This document shows, piece by piece, positions 43,349 through 55,119 of a stretch of DNA of 64,000 bases (the stretch's first letter is position 1; each line of letters opens with the position of its first letter). The notes below the pieces were generated by a model. It did no database searches. It was not told the DNA's origin and saw nothing but the letters and a program-made list of their open reading frames with translations. The position numbers and the translations under genes are program-made. Source of the stretch: Isoetes taiwanensis (taxonomy: Eukaryota; Streptophyta; Lycopodiopsida; Isoetales; Isoetaceae); the NCBI GenBank assembly GCA_021234155.1, contig JAJEKV010000144.1:498001-562000 (forward strand). The letters run 5' to 3'.

Positions 43349-43799
43349 TGTTGGGGTGATCACCACTCACCACACTCATCATCACACTCGTCACCACTCA
43401 CCACACTCATCACCACTCACCACACTTGTCACCACTCACCACACTCTTCACCACACTCATCACCACACTCGTCACCACTCACCACACTTGCCACCACTCA
43501 CCACTATTGAGGTGGTATAGGAGATTGTATACCGTATATGGAGGGAGATACGCACATGCACGCGTGCAGGATTTTTGCACGTATGCATTATAGTGTGCAG
43601 GAGGGATTATGATCAGAGTATTATCTGAGAGAGAGCGGAGAGAGAAGAACAGAGAGACGGTGTATTGAGAGATTATTTTGCTTGATCTAGCTATGGAGAT
43701 GATGATTCTTTGTGTTGTGCATTGCCTTGATCTGATAGATTGAGCTTGGATTGTCGGGTTTTTCATCCTTCTTGCAAGGTTAGAGTTCAGGCTCTAACA
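43349..43799 (+). repeat. 3' LTR of the 7.2-kb element (451 bp)
   Basis: Same ends as the 5' LTR. It carries extra CACCACACTC-type units, and the AGAGAGAGTATT tract is shorter. GCATC follows at 43800-43804. Confidence 0.93.
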
Positions 43800-43804
43800 G
43801 CATC

Positions 43805-44257
43805 CTTCTTTGGCAACTGAATAAATGGGGAATAAATGTACCTACTGCTTCAACAATCTTATCTACACCCCAGCATGGGATTGGAAGTCCAGTGGTGACA
43901 CTTCAAATTTTGTGAACTCTATTGTTACATTCAATGGAGCTACATCCTTTCCATGAAGGGTGGCTCTCTTTAGAAGATATTCCCATGCATAGGTTGAAAG
44001 AAATTGAAACCTGCACATCAAAAAACCCAAAAAACAAGCAAAAAATACATGAAAATGGAGCTATTTCCAACATGAAATGTCACTATCGAATCTGAGGGGA
44101 AAAACAACGCCATAAAAATGATGTCATGGCGCCATTTCCCCCCTCAGACAACCCAATAGTGCACATTTTTTCCATCAAGGGTATACCTGCTCCTATTGGC
44201 GCCCCCCAAATAGCGCCATGGAGCCATTTGGGGAGTGCCAAGAGGGTCAGTTATACA
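43805..44257. other. Non-coding, no gene seen
   Basis: Spacer between the 7.2-kb element and the next LTR. GCGCCATGG-like words recur near 44130-44220. No coding signal. Confidence 0.45.
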
Positions 44258-45892
44258 TGTGATGGGACCTTTCCTCATCACATGCATTCATGTTGTGATG
44301 TTCCACGTAATTATATGCTATACATACAAATACATGGCATGTCGCCAAAGGTATGTAAGGGTTTATTGACCATTTATATGTTGACTTAATGGGTTAGTGC
44401 ATTACATTGATTTTTGGCATAGTAATTAACATTACTAGAATAGAATAGAATAGAATAGTTTAATTACTATGTTAATTAATTATGGGGAACCTAGATGCCA
44501 CGTGGCACCAACTGGTTGGACAAGTTAAACTTGCCATTTGCATTAGCCCCAAAGCGTAATGTAAAATTAGGGCAAAACTCTAATTTAGGGAGGCATATAT
44601 TAACCCAATTAATAATTAATTCAATTAGCAATTAATTATTAATAGTTTAGTTTAGGAAATTGCCACCTAGCCCAAATCGATTGGGCAAGGGAGAACTGCG
44701 AAACTTGGCTCAGCCAAATTGGGGCTTCATGCCTAATTCGCTCTAATTCAATTTGGGGCCAATTGGAGAAGGAGGAGGAGCCTATTCAACCAACAGAGCA
44801 TGGAGAACCTGAGAGATGTGGGGACCTAGCTCAGATACCAGTTAGTAGGCTTAGTTAGCTTGAGATTCTAGATAGAGATTAACCCTTGCTTATGATAGTT
44901 CTTTTGCTGCACCTCTTGTGCTTAGGGATAAGGAGGGATAGAGACCTAAAGACTAGTAGGAATAGAGATGTTTCTAGCTAGAATCCCATAAATCCCAATA
45001 AATGCAGCATGTGCATAAGAACCCACCTAGCTGTGGATGCTATGCCAAGATTGAGCACCATATAACGGACACAATGGTGAAGTGGAGATGGAGCCTTATG
45101 AGCATGGCAGTTGGGGCTCCTTATAGTGTGCTAGGCTTATAGTCAGTCACTGCGTGTGGGCCGGATATAGGTCTGACACCCCTTAGATTGCAGGCACCAT
45201 CCAGTGGGACGTCCTGGGCTCGATAGATGCAGTGAGCCAACCTATGGATTTTGGGGGGGTAAGTCGGGTACGGATCTGTGGGTGCCAGTGGTGCCACGAT
45301 CCTCTAGCCACCCATGGAACCATTATGCTTCGGGAAGGGATTTGTCTCTTTCCTACCTCATCGGACTAGGGAGATGCAATCTGGAATAGTCTCATAGGGT
45401 GATTCCATGAGAATATCTCTGAAAGGCTACAATCATGCCATAGCATATTTCAGCCAATCTGCAAAGCTGCACGGGAGGGGTGGATGGAGTGGACTACCCT
45501 AGCCATTGTTCTATGTCATCATTCCATCTGTTGTTATTCGAAGACCTTGACCGTCAGTCGGCCCCTTGAGTCTACCCTCATTTTTTATGCATTTTATGTT
45601 ATGTTGGTATTATGTTGTTGTTCATATTGATGATAGATGGGTCATCCTTCATGGTGGTATATTATTTTATGTGTACTGTTGCTAGCGCTAACATGTATGT
45701 ACGCTTATGCAGTATAGGATATCCCAGAGAAAGCATGGGGTGAATGACACCTCTGTATCCTTCACTCGGACACTTGACCATCCCAAGTCCGAGTCAGACG
45801 GAGGGCCTTCCCCTGGCGATTGAGTTGCCATGGGAGGAACATTTCCCCTATTTATATAATGGGAGCATTGTATAGGTTTGGGGAGCGTTACA
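44258..45892 (+). repeat. LTR of a chromovirus-related element, about 1.6 kb
   Basis: Runs from TGTGATGGGACC to GGGGAGCGTTACA and is followed by the PBS. Its length (about 1635 bp) and internal blocks match the 1.63-1.64-kb LTRs at 50588 and 62096: GATGCCACGTGGCACCA, GGGATAGAGACCTA, GCATAAGAACCCACC and GGATGGAGTGGACTACCC. The right end is firm; the left end is inferred from the TGTGA start. No second LTR is found, so this is a 5' LTR with a truncated interior. Confidence 0.7.
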
Positions 45893-45893
45893 A

Positions 45894-45931
45894 TGGTATC
45901 AGAGCTATGATCTCGGTAGACCAGATCATAG
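45894..45931 (+). promoter_or_regulatory. Initiator-Met primer-binding site followed by a hairpin
   Basis: TGGTATCAGAGC (45894-45905) is the classic site complementary to the 3' end of plant initiator tRNA-Met. Overlapping its last base is a hairpin with arms CTATGATCT and AGATCATAG around a GGT-AG-ACC core, then AGCACTGGCC. The same layout follows the PBS of the element at 62083 and recurs at 49831. Confidence 0.85.
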
Positions 45932-47600
45932 CACTGGCCATGCTCTAATTAGTTGGGTCGATTAGTTCATAGTGAGAGCTAATATAAGGAATCCCCCTAA
46001 ATTCCTATGCAATATGCCCAAGTAGCTTAGGTATATGATAGAGAAGATAATTAGAAAGAGAAATATAGGAGAAAAAGGAGAGACCATGTTGAGGTTTTGC
46101 TAGAAAAAGGTCACTTGCTTCCAGAGGCCCCATCTTTTTTTAGGAAGCTCAGATGAAGGCAATTTTTGTGCCATTGCGTAGAGAACACTTGAATAGATAA
46201 AATCCTCTCAAAATTTCCATCAGGAGATGTAACATGTGAGATATTTTTAGGGTTTTCCTAAATTTTGCACTCACATACATTCTTTTATTTAGATTTCGAT
46301 TTTAAAACATCTGAGCGGAACTTATATGCGGACACGCATTTTTTTGCTGTATAAAACATTTTTATATAGAAAAAAAGTTTTAAATTTTAAGTTGGGCATT
46401 TCTTTTTCGTCACTTCCCTTTTCATGTTTCATTGGGAGCTCCTGGACACCATAGCCGCCGGGCCTCTGAGCTGACTGCCGCCGTACCATCGCCATAGCTG
46501 GCCGCCGCCACACCTTCGCCATAGTTGATGCTGCTGTGCCATTGCTTCTTTTTTGTTTTTGAAAAACGGTCAGAGTATTATATTACATGCAAAAGATTAC
46601 GTAGTAACATACACAATTGTGGGTTTGGAATAGAATAAACCACATCCCAACACACAGAAGCACCTCCACTGGAGGGAAAGTTATATAGAACTTAAAACAC
46701 TAAAAATATTATAATAGAGGCAGAATGCTATCAAAGAGATCTAAACCAAAGTTTTTTGTAGCTCAGTCCACATAATCAGTCAATCACACCATCCATGAAG
46801 ATGATGGCATAGGCATCCTGGGTGTGTAGATGCAACATCTCATCTAACTGATTTGGCCCGTTACCAGTGGAGTCAAGCAGATAAAGGATCCATGAATCCC
46901 GGGAAGCCCGATGAATCTGCAACTTTTCTTTGAAGGACTTCTTTCACTTTGGATTAAAGGACCAGATGTCTTGATCTTTAAGCACTCATTTTAGAGTGAA
47001 TACATCAGCACCTCAGTCTTGATCCAATAAAGAGCCTCGATGGTTTCTTGGTGGTTCAGCATCGAGGTTGAAGGATCCACCTCACGCATATTCTTCAGTA
47101 GGTAATCTGTCAAGCGAAGCATCAGCATCATTAAGATATAGATTGAAAAACATAAAGAACCCGTGAAAGGATCCTAGTGTATCCCATAAATGGTCATAAT
47201 CTGCTTCTTTTAGCATTCTGTGAGCCATTGTTGTTTTGACCAAAAGCATTTGAAATTCAGATTTTAGCTTATTAAGGTTAGACATTCCTATGTGATAGGG
47301 CAATATTATTTCTATGCTTCCATACGACCCAGCAAGAGATAGTCCTTATAGAACCAGGGAAAGGATTACCATGGTCAAGAAAGGAGTTCTAGCTCAGAGG
47401 TGGGAGCAAGGCCAGTGAGGTCTGATCTAGTTCCAGAAAGGAGTCAACCAAGGGCAAAGAAAGATATGGGTTGAGGATTCCCTTTCCCCACATCCCATTG
47501 GGCATCTGTCAGATACCTGGGCATTATACTGGGACACATATCCAAACTGTGGTTCAGCTCCAGCCATCTAAAGCAGATCAGCTTTTATACCAGACTGTTT
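45932..47600. other. Interior relic and unassigned DNA
   Basis: No clear gene. A minus-strand frame at 47303-47082 (MSNLNKLKSEFQMLLVKTTM, then KEADYDHLWDTLGSFHG) looks protein-like, but I do not recognise it. The 46440-46540 stretch is a local GC-rich GCCGCC/CACC repeat. The rest is AT-rich. Confidence 0.4.
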
Positions 47601-47629
47601 TAATCATTTCTTTTAGAATGTAGCCACAT

Positions 47630-48560
47630 TATTAGCCGTGACTTTTCTCAACGCTCGCACCCCCATCCACTTTGGTAATATAGCAGGTGGCTTAATTGGT
47701 CCCACGAAATTGATTTCCCACTTTTCAAAAGGCAAGATGGGAATTAATGGATGCAAAGGCATAAAGTCTCGGTTAGTAGGCTTTCCCACCCTTTGACATA
47801 CATCACAATGTTAAATATATTCTTTAACATCAGTGTGCAATTTAGGCCACCACAACCTAGCTTGAAGGCTTTTCTTAATAGTAGTGTGTATAGAAAAATG
47901 CCCAACACTAGGTCCATCATGACATGATTGCAACACAATTCCAATTTCAGGTGGCATTATGCATCGTCTCAATATATTATCATGACCTATATTATGTAAT
48001 TGACCGGCAACAAGTGTATATGGCGTTGATTGAATTATTAACTGTCTTTTTCCAACATCACTCATACCATCTGGAAATTCCCCTGTAGATAAATAAGATG
48101 CAATGGATTCATACCATTCGAGTACATCATCTATAGAAAAGAGTACTTCATTCGAAAAACAATCTGGAAGATCTCATCTTCTTTGGTCCTAAAATTCTTG
48201 ACAAATGATCAGTTGCTGAATGTATCTTCCCAGCTTGTACAATAATTCAAAACTTGAATTCCTGCAACAACAACCACCAATGAGCAATCCTTCTCGTACG
48301 ACAAGGAATATTAACCAAGTATTTCAGATTGGTGATCAACAATAAATGCAAATTTATTAGCAAGAAGATAATGCTCAAATTTTTGGATCAAAAATATCAT
48401 GCCAAGGGCCTCATCAGTAGTAGAGTAATTTTGCTTAGCTTTAGTTAATTGTCTATTTACATAGGATATAGGATGATCGATATTCTTTTCATCAGCTTGA
48501 CACAAAATGCTACCTATAGCATAGTTTGATGCATCAATCAACACACAGAATTGCCATATA
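47630..48560 (-). pseudogene. pol: Ty3-type pol relic: RNase H and integrase N-terminus
   Basis: In minus order: MLIDASNYAIGSILCQADEK, ISYVNRQLTKAKQNYSTTDE and FEHYLLANKFAFIVDHQS (RNase H, 48544-48311, with the Asp of xxDAS kept). Then VGHFSIHTTIKKSLQARLWW and PKLHTDVKEYI (integrase zinc region, 48065-47811). Then about 47720 a KWEINFVGPIKPP match to the start of the catalytic core. It is truncated at both ends, with stops and shifts. It is antisense to the LTR on its left, so it belongs to another element. Confidence 0.75.
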
Positions 48561-48879
48561 GCCCATTAGACACTAACCCTAAAAATGTGGGCATAAAGAG
48601 GCAGGAACCCCAACCAACCTCCAGAACATGCATTGCCCAAATGCCCTGACCCATTCTGACCTCCCAGCAGCAGTGAAGCTCGCGTTCCGAAGCAACTCCT
48701 CGAAATTCTAGTCGATTTTGATAGCATGGATGCCTTCAGAAGACTAGGAACCAGCCAAGGACCGATGAATGGCCGATCTGTTAGTCAACACATGTTTCCC
48801 GACATGCATTAGGCCAGATTTTCATTTGTTCTTAGCTGTAGATGGCCTCTAGAGCTGAAGAACGTTAGCCACTAACGAA

Positions 48880-49850
48880 TGAACCTAACCATGTATGATT
48901 AGAGTAGATAGATTAGATCTTGACTCTGTTATTTCAGTTCATTGGATTATATTGTATTGCTCTGCGCGCATCTGTTGTGTATTGGGAAGGGGGGTAGAGA
49001 CCTAGAGCCCTTTAGTTGATGATTCTAGATTAGCCCGTTAATTCCCAATTAATGTGGCCTGTGTATCTAAGAGCCCGCCTGGCTGTAGATGGCGAAGTTA
49101 GACCGGCCGCCAAGGAAGACTTGTCCAATCACAGTCGATCCCACGAGGAAACATTGTAGGCTAGGCCTAATAGCTTGCCACTGAGTGTGGGCAAGGTATG
49201 GTCTCGGCATCTCCTACCACCGTGGAGTTCAAGTTATATAAGAACAGTGGCTCTCTAGCCCGCCTTTGATTGACACGTCATTTTCTGGATGAGAGTGATC
49301 TTCTTCTGCCTCATCGAGACTGGGGAAATGCAACCCAAGAGTAGCCCCTTTGGCTATGCCCCCGACAGGCTACGGTCCAGCTCCAAGGCTTAGCAGCTTA
49401 TCTGCAAAGTATGCATAGGAGGGGCGAATGGAGTGGACCACCCAATGGCCATGTTGCCAGCCAACTCTATTGCCATGAATTCTGTCTGCATTGACTTCTG
49501 GAGACCCAAACCGTCAGTCTATCCTCATGAGTCTGAGTCTGAGTAGGATTTCTCCTTGTTGTTCTTGTTGATTTTGTTGTTGTTGTTGTATCTGCTAGAA
49601 TATGATATTGTTATGGTGATCCCACCCATCGAGGTGGTTATGTATTTGATGTGATGCTTGTGGTTACGTTTATGCGCTTCCACACCTAGGCCGATCCCGA
49701 GGGAGACGGGATGAATGACACATCTATTCTTCCCCATCAGAATCTTGCCCACCATCACGGGTCTAACATCAGATAGACGGCCTCATGTTGTTGTGCTTAG
49801 CTAACAGGAGGGGATTCCCGTTAAAGCAATGATCTTGGTAGACCAAGATC
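48880..49850 (+). repeat. Decayed LTR and leader related to the chromovirus LTRs
   Basis: Blocks GTGTATTGGGAAGGGGGGTAG, AGAGACCTAGAGCC, GCCTGTGTATCTAAGAGCCC and CGAATGGAGTGGACCACCC match the LTRs at 44258, 50588 and 62096. Near the right end CCCGTTAAAGCAATGATC replaces the LTR end plus PBS, as if about 12-15 bases including TGGTATCAGAGC were lost. The perfect hairpin GATCTTGGTAGACCAAGATC (49831-49850) and AGCACTGGCC follow. The left boundary is uncertain. Confidence 0.6.
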
Positions 49851-49989
49851 GAGCACTGGCCATTTCCTAGTAGTACTAACAGCCTGGATATTTAGTCTTG
49901 GAGCTGAAATTCCACCGTGCACCTGGGACAGATCCAAAAAGCTAGCGTCAAAGAGATTCATATTAGGTAACTATGTGGCAGCTAATGAA

Positions 49990-50587
49990 TCTCACACTGG
50001 AATAAAATGTCCAACCAAAATTGTTTACTTTCCAAATTAGACTTCAAAAGAGGTTATGATTGTATCAACTGGAATTTTTTGGAGCATGCTATGTACTATG
50101 TTAGCATTCATCCTCAACTGATACAAAGAATTATGGGGTTGAATAACAATGCATACTCGGCCTTAATAATCAATGGCTCACCTACAGAGTTCTTCCCCAT
50201 TAAAAAGGGAGATTAGATAGGGATGCCCTTTAGATCCTTATCTTTTCTTAACTGTGGTTGAAATTCTTGCTAGGTTTATCTTCTATTCGCAAACTTCTCA
50301 GCAAATCACTAGTCTTCATGTGCTAGATTCTTGTGAATATTGACTATTTCACAGTATGCTAATGATACTTTTATCATGCTCAAGGCTAATAATGAAGTTG
50401 TGAAGAATTTATTTGATTGCTTTAATTTATTTGGCATTGCCTCTGGTGTTCACCATAATCTTGATAAGAGCTCCATTCTTTGGAATAAGCATGACCCAGT
50501 AATTACTACCAGGGGAATCAAGATTGTTGAACATAACAAAATTATCACTCTTCCGGACTTATCTATTGCTATTAACAATACTGTCAA
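49990..50587 (+). pseudogene. LINE reverse transcriptase fragment, 5' piece
   Basis: Frames read NCLLSKLDFKRGYDCINWNF, then INGSPTEFFPIKKGD followed by a stop (family: x-G-x-x-QGCPLSPYLF). The second frame reads ISQYANDTFIMLKANNEVVK and SGVHHNLDKSSILWNK. These are non-LTR RT motifs. The catalytic box is YAND instead of YADD, so one Asp is lost. The piece ends at the GTCAA duplication, and the gene resumes at 63732. Confidence 0.82.
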
Positions 50588-52229
50588 TGTGACGCTCCCT
50601 GCTAAACATACGGCGCTCGGCCGTACACTCGGCAGGAAATCCCCCATCCGGCTCAGCAACCGCATGGGCCCTTCGTCTACCCCGCACTCTGAGGTGACTC
50701 TTAGTGCGGGGAGGGAACACGAAGGTGTCTTGCGCGCCCTTCCCCTATGGGCTCCTATAACAGCGGAAGCGATAACACGTCAGAACTAGCATCAACATAT
50801 ACAAATACTACCTCGGAGGGTAGTGCATCGCACATAAACCAATGCAAAGATGATAATCACGAATAGTAAAACATGAGAGCTCCTACCCCGGCTCAGACTC
50901 GTAAGGAGGATGACTGACCGGCTAGGCCTCAAGATAGAGCAGACCGAGTCATGGCAATGGCGAGGGCTGGCATAGAACAATGGCTAGGGTTGACCACTCC
51001 ATCCGCCCCTCCTGTGCATACTTTGCAGATGGGCTAGATCAGGCTCTGACAGGACTCTAGCCTTCCGGATACGCAATCCCATGGCATCACCCATCGGGAC
51101 TACTCCAGGTTGCATCTCCCTGGTCCGGGATGAGGGGGAAGGGTTGCATCTCCCTTCCCGGGGTCTAGAGGTGCCGTGGGCGGCTAGAGAATCGCGGATG
51201 GCACACACGATTCGTGCACTGGCCTGAACCCCCAAAAGCGAGAGCCAAGCCTTCCCCTTGCAGCTCTCGAGAGGCAGGGCAACACCATTGCCCCAGGAGG
51301 TGTCGGACCCATGCTCGGCCCACACGAAGTGACCGACCATAGGCCTAGCCCACTATGGGATCCCCCGAAGCCCCCCCACTCGGCAGGGATCCTCCCTCCA
51401 CTTTCCCTCTAGTCCCATTATCGGTGCTTTGAGTCATATCATAGCCTCAATAGCCCGGTGGGCTCCTATGCACAGGCAAGAACTAACGGGAACTAAGGGA
51501 TCTACTCTAGGAGCATACTACATATGGCTCTAGGTCTCTACCCCCCGTCCCAATACAAGAGGAGCAAACATGATCAACCATCATCACATAATCATCATGA
51601 GAATAATCATAAGAAGAACATCTTAACCTAATCATACAACTAACTAATAGTTAGGGTTCCTTGATTCGGGTTCAAGATGTTGAATATGGGTTCTAGGATG
51701 GCTCTACTCTAGATACAAAATACTAGCACATCTGGATTGCTAATTCGGATGAGCTATCACAACTACTATCCTACATACCTGCTCTCGATGCTCTCCCTCC
51801 GGATCCGGGCGCCTCCATAGTGCCGACTCACAAGCTGCTTGTTCCTCCTCCAAGAACGGGTCTACTCTCTTTGGGCTGCTCTTTGCAGCCTATGCCCTAG
51901 AAGCGATGTTCAAGCGGGGTTTCAACAAGTAGTTGAGTCTCGGGGTGCTAGGGCTGGAAAAAGAGGTCTAGGGTTAGGGTTTATGGCTATATAAGTTAGG
52001 TCCACCTAGGATGCCACGTGGCACCAATGGGTGAGTCCTGTGGCGGTGCCCCAATAGGTTAAGGCCACATGGATAATGGCTTAACCTATGGTTGGCTAAG
52101 CTATGAGAATAACTTAGCCATGCCCCTAGTGCCACAATCTATGGTATACAAGGCTATGAAGATAGACTTGTATGGTGCCGGATCGAGGAATATACGTATT
52201 TATGGCGTATATTCCCTTGGACCGTCACA
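50588..52229 (-). repeat. 3' LTR of the 13.1-kb chromovirus
   Basis: Partner of 62096-63726. Long AT-rich stretches are identical (for example around AACTAGCATCAACATATACA). GC-rich words differ by clustered small changes. It contains GATGCCACGTGGCACCA near 52010. Confidence 0.93.
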
Positions 52230-52238
52230 TTCTCCCCC
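52230..52238 (-). promoter_or_regulatory. Polypurine tract of the 13.1-kb chromovirus
   Basis: The minus strand reads GGGGGAGAA directly before the LTR start TGTGACGG. Confidence 0.85.
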
Positions 52239-53138
52239 ATAGGACAATGTTTGTCCTCGGCATTGCGCTTAAGGTGACGAACCTACCTTATGCTGCAAAA
52301 ACAACAACATGTCATAACCTTTAGCTTAGCTTAGCAATCAAGTTTTTATTAGTTCAAGTCAAAATTTTAGGTCATATTTGTACTTATACAAAATTATATG
52401 GCCTTAACATGTTATTTCTTATAATAATTCAAAATACTATTATAAGAGTTATTAGGGTTCATAATCTAATTATGGCTCCCCTATCTTCTTGTAGCGCTCC
52501 TCGTTGAAGTCCCTCCTTCTACTTGCGCAAAGGAGCACATTACGTTAGTTTAGTTAATAATTTGTGGTTTTAGGGGACCACCCCTACTTACCTCCTTGAG
52601 CGAACCTCGGCTCAAGGTTGTCCTACTACCCCCGCCCAAGATCATGGCCCTTTCGGGTTTGAGCTTAGGGATCATTTAAGATGCTCCCATCATTGCCCAT
52701 GATCGAGTGCTACCTTGTACCGCGATCCCCGGATCAGTACACCCGATTGCATCATGCCCCGAGGGTTTCAGCTAGGGAACGTCTCACGATCCCATCATCG
52801 CGCATGATCACTTAAGCTTCACCATGACCCTCCTAACGGCCGGTGTGCGTACCCGCATCGTGGCATAGAGATCATCCGATCGATGTCCCATCATTGCCCA
52901 CCATGCACGATTCCTCACTGCATGACCCTAATGGTCATGCGCATCCTCTCTGGTGCGTGTGGCCTAGAGAATGCCCTAAAGGCGTATCCCATCATCGCCC
53001 ACACGATCCAAGGTTCCGGCACATGCACCCTCCTAAGTAGAATGCATGCTTGGGCTCAAAGCTAACTATCAACATACTAGCTAACCCACGGCAAGTCGGG
53101 TCGACCAAGTGGGAGGCGACTAGCCCATCAAACTCCTT
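52239..53138 (-). repeat. 3' untranslated region with a degenerate repeat of about 100 bp
   Basis: CCCATCATTGCCCATGATCG and close variants recur at about 52688, 52792, 52886 and 52988. Each is preceded by a C/G-rich phrase ending in GATCC or GATCGATG. No gene is recognised. Confidence 0.6.
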
Positions 53139-53275
53139 CATAAACTCGGGTATTGCTTCTCCAAATCTTGCTTCAATACCCATGTCGCATCTTCCACGGG
53201 TAAGTGCTTCCCTTAACCAAATATTGGAGGAACCGAGACCTCCTAGTCTTCTTGAATGACTTATCAAGAAGTAAC
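53139..53275 (-). pseudogene. pol: Chromodomain-like C-terminus of the chromovirus integrase
   Basis: The minus strand reads KKTRRSRFLQYLVKGKHLPV and EDATWVLKQDLEKQYPSL and then TGA. The FLQYLVKWK...P-x-x-x-ATW pattern is the core of retrotransposon chromodomains, here with Gly where Trp is usual. Chromodomains guide integration to marked chromatin. It is in a different frame from the preceding module. Confidence 0.75.
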
Positions 53276-53304
53276 TTCGGGCACTATTTCTACTTGCTCC
53301 TCCG

Positions 53305-53529
53305 TCATTTCCAACAAGGTTGGAGTATCCAAAACCTCCTCGGGGTTAGGATTGTGCCTTTTAATAAACTTACGTGGAAGACCTTGTGGACCTTAAGATG
53401 GGCTGGAAGATCCAACTTGTAGGCTTGAGAGCCCACTCTCTCTAAAATCTTGAACGGCCCAGCCCACCTAGGGGCAAGCTTCTTGCAGCTCCCAATCCGC
53501 AGCTTGGCTTGCTTCACCTTGATCTTCAA
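53305..53529 (-). pseudogene. pol: Integrase C-terminal GPF module of the chromovirus
   Basis: Reads [20 protein letters not shown] and [20 protein letters not shown], matching the KLxPR-x-x-GPF...VFHVSLLK module before chromodomains. The frame then runs out before the chromodomain. Confidence 0.85.
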
Positions 53530-53709
53530 CCAAAGCGGTATCTCCCACCTTAAACTCCCTTACGGTCTGTGCTTGTCGGCTACACTCTTACACGACTTCT
53601 TGCTGCCAATAAATAACCCCTTACTTCCTCTACTAGGCTGCTGCATATCCCCTAACATCTCTTTGGGACACTTCTACCTTGGACCACGGGGATTGCGGTG
53701 TATCGGGGG

Positions 53710-54270
53710 TTAAGCTAAGCGGTAGCCGTAGTTCACCATGAAAGGCGACATCCGAGATGACTCACCTTGGCCTTTGTTGTAGGCGAATTCCACCAAGTGA
53801 ATGTATTCATCCCACTTGGACTGCTTGTTCCACACGTAGCTTCGAAGCATGTCTTCAATGATCCGATTCGTCCTTTCCGTCTGGCCATCTGTTTGGGGAT
53901 GATATGCCGTACTCATGGAGAGCTTCGTCTGGATGGTGCTAAAGAGATCCTGCCAAAAGGCACTCATGAACTTAGAATCTCTATCAGATATTATCTCCCG
54001 AGGCATGCCATGGAGTCTAAAAATCTCCCTTACAAATAACTTGGCAGTGTCTAATGCGGTGTCCGTCGTCTTGCAAGGCACGAAATGTGCCATCTTAGAT
54101 AACTTATCTACGACAACCATCAATGCATCCTTGCCTCGAAGAGTTCTAGGGAGTCCTGTAATGAAATCCATGCTTATGACCTCCCACTTTGCATTTGGCA
54201 CCCCCAATGGCTCTAAAGCACCCGGAATCCGAAGTTGCTCCGCCTTGGTTAGTGCGACATAAGCGGGCAA
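53710..54270 (-). CDS. pol: Integrase core of the 13.1-kb chromovirus
   Basis: A 186-codon open frame. WEVISMDFITGLPRTLRGKD carries the first catalytic Asp, IISDRDSKFMSAFWQDL the second and YHPQTDGQTERTNR the Glu, with 35 residues between the last two. It is the longest well-kept domain of this element. The zinc-binding part upstream (about 54270-54420) is broken. The wording (DGQTER, VVVDKLSKMAHFVPC) is typical of chromoviruses. Confidence 0.9.
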   Translation of the reverse strand: MPAYVALTKAEQLRIPGALEPLGVPNAKWEVISMDFITGLPRTLRGKDALMVVVDKLSKMAHFVPCKTTDTALDTAKLFVREIFRLHGMPREIISDRDSKFMSAFWQDLFSTIQTKLSMSTAYHPQTDGQTERTNRIIEDMLRSYVWNKQSKWDEYIHLVEFAYNKGQGESSRMSPFMVNYGYRLA

Positions 54271-54539
54271 TCCGAATATATGCAGCTATACGCCTCTTCA
54301 TTCTGGCGAAGTAGCTACTTGAATCTTGAAATATGTCTTCATGAAGCCCGGCATGCCCCCGCTATTGGGTTGTTGTGTGTCATGAAGAATTAACTTCCTT
54401 ACCCACGAAGATTCGGGCACACACAACTTATGCTTGTGGTACAACGGGTTGCCTTCCTTCTTATAATGCTTGAAGGCTTCCGCTCCTTATCATTCGGCTT
54501 CCTTGGAAAGGCTTTCCCATACCTCCTTGAAGTCCACAT

Positions 54540-55119
54540 CGGTTGGCAAGGACTCCTCAATCTTCTTGCCGAACTCACTTTCGAAAGAGTGGAAATCGCA
54601 TTACAATCGTCCTTATACGAAATGGTCTCTGGAGGGCATACGCTGCAATATTAAGCTTACCGGGCTTATATATAATATCAAAATCATACTCCTCAAGGAA
54701 TTCCATCCACCTCCTTTGCCTTAAGTTGAGGAGTGGCTGGGTGAAAAAGATCTTGAAGGCTCTCGGTGATCGTTATCCAAGCTGAAACTTCCTTCCCGCC
54801 AGATAATGCCTCCATATCCTCAATGCCACGACAATGGCTAGCAGCTCGATCATGGGTTGGGTAGCGTTGCTCGGCGTCGTTCATCTTCTTCGAATCGTGG
54901 CGACTACCCTTCCTTCTTGCATCAAGGCGCCTTTGTTGCTATCTTGCTTGCATCTGTTGCTACCAACTTATCCTTACTCGGATCCGGAGAACAAGCACCG
55001 GTCTTTGTTGTTAAGGCCTCTTTAAGCTTCTCAAAAGAAGCTTGGACTTTCTCTAACCAATGGCTAGCCAGGTCCTTAATCTTGTTGGCCTTAGTGAGGT
55101 CCGACAAAGGGGCGCCCAC
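54540..55119 (-). pseudogene. pol: RNase H region of the 13.1-kb chromovirus
   Basis: The minus-strand frame 55119-54922 reads PLSDLTKANKIKDLASHWLE and then FEKLKEALTTK, followed by VATDASK, the usual entry into RNase H with its first Asp. Further frames towards 54540 carry the remainder with many shifts. Confidence 0.7.

Larger units (their letters stand above)
36574..43799 (+). mobile_element. 7.2-kb Ty3-type LTR retrotransposon, structurally complete
   Basis: LTRs begin TGTTGGGGTGATCACC and end GGCTCTAACA. They are flanked by GCATC on both sides, so this is a single insertion with both ends kept. The internal order is gag with three zinc knuckles, protease, a Ser/Pro/His-rich linker, RT, RNase H and integrase, all on the plus strand. 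No chromodomain follows integrase, and the NGQAEST integrase type resembles the 15.4-kb element. Gag-pro lies in one frame broken by three stops. The pol part is spread over four frames. Confidence 0.93.

Noticed and set aside
43296-43520. Thr/His-rich frames at the 3' LTR
   Set aside because: They translate the CACCACTCACCACA tract of the LTR.
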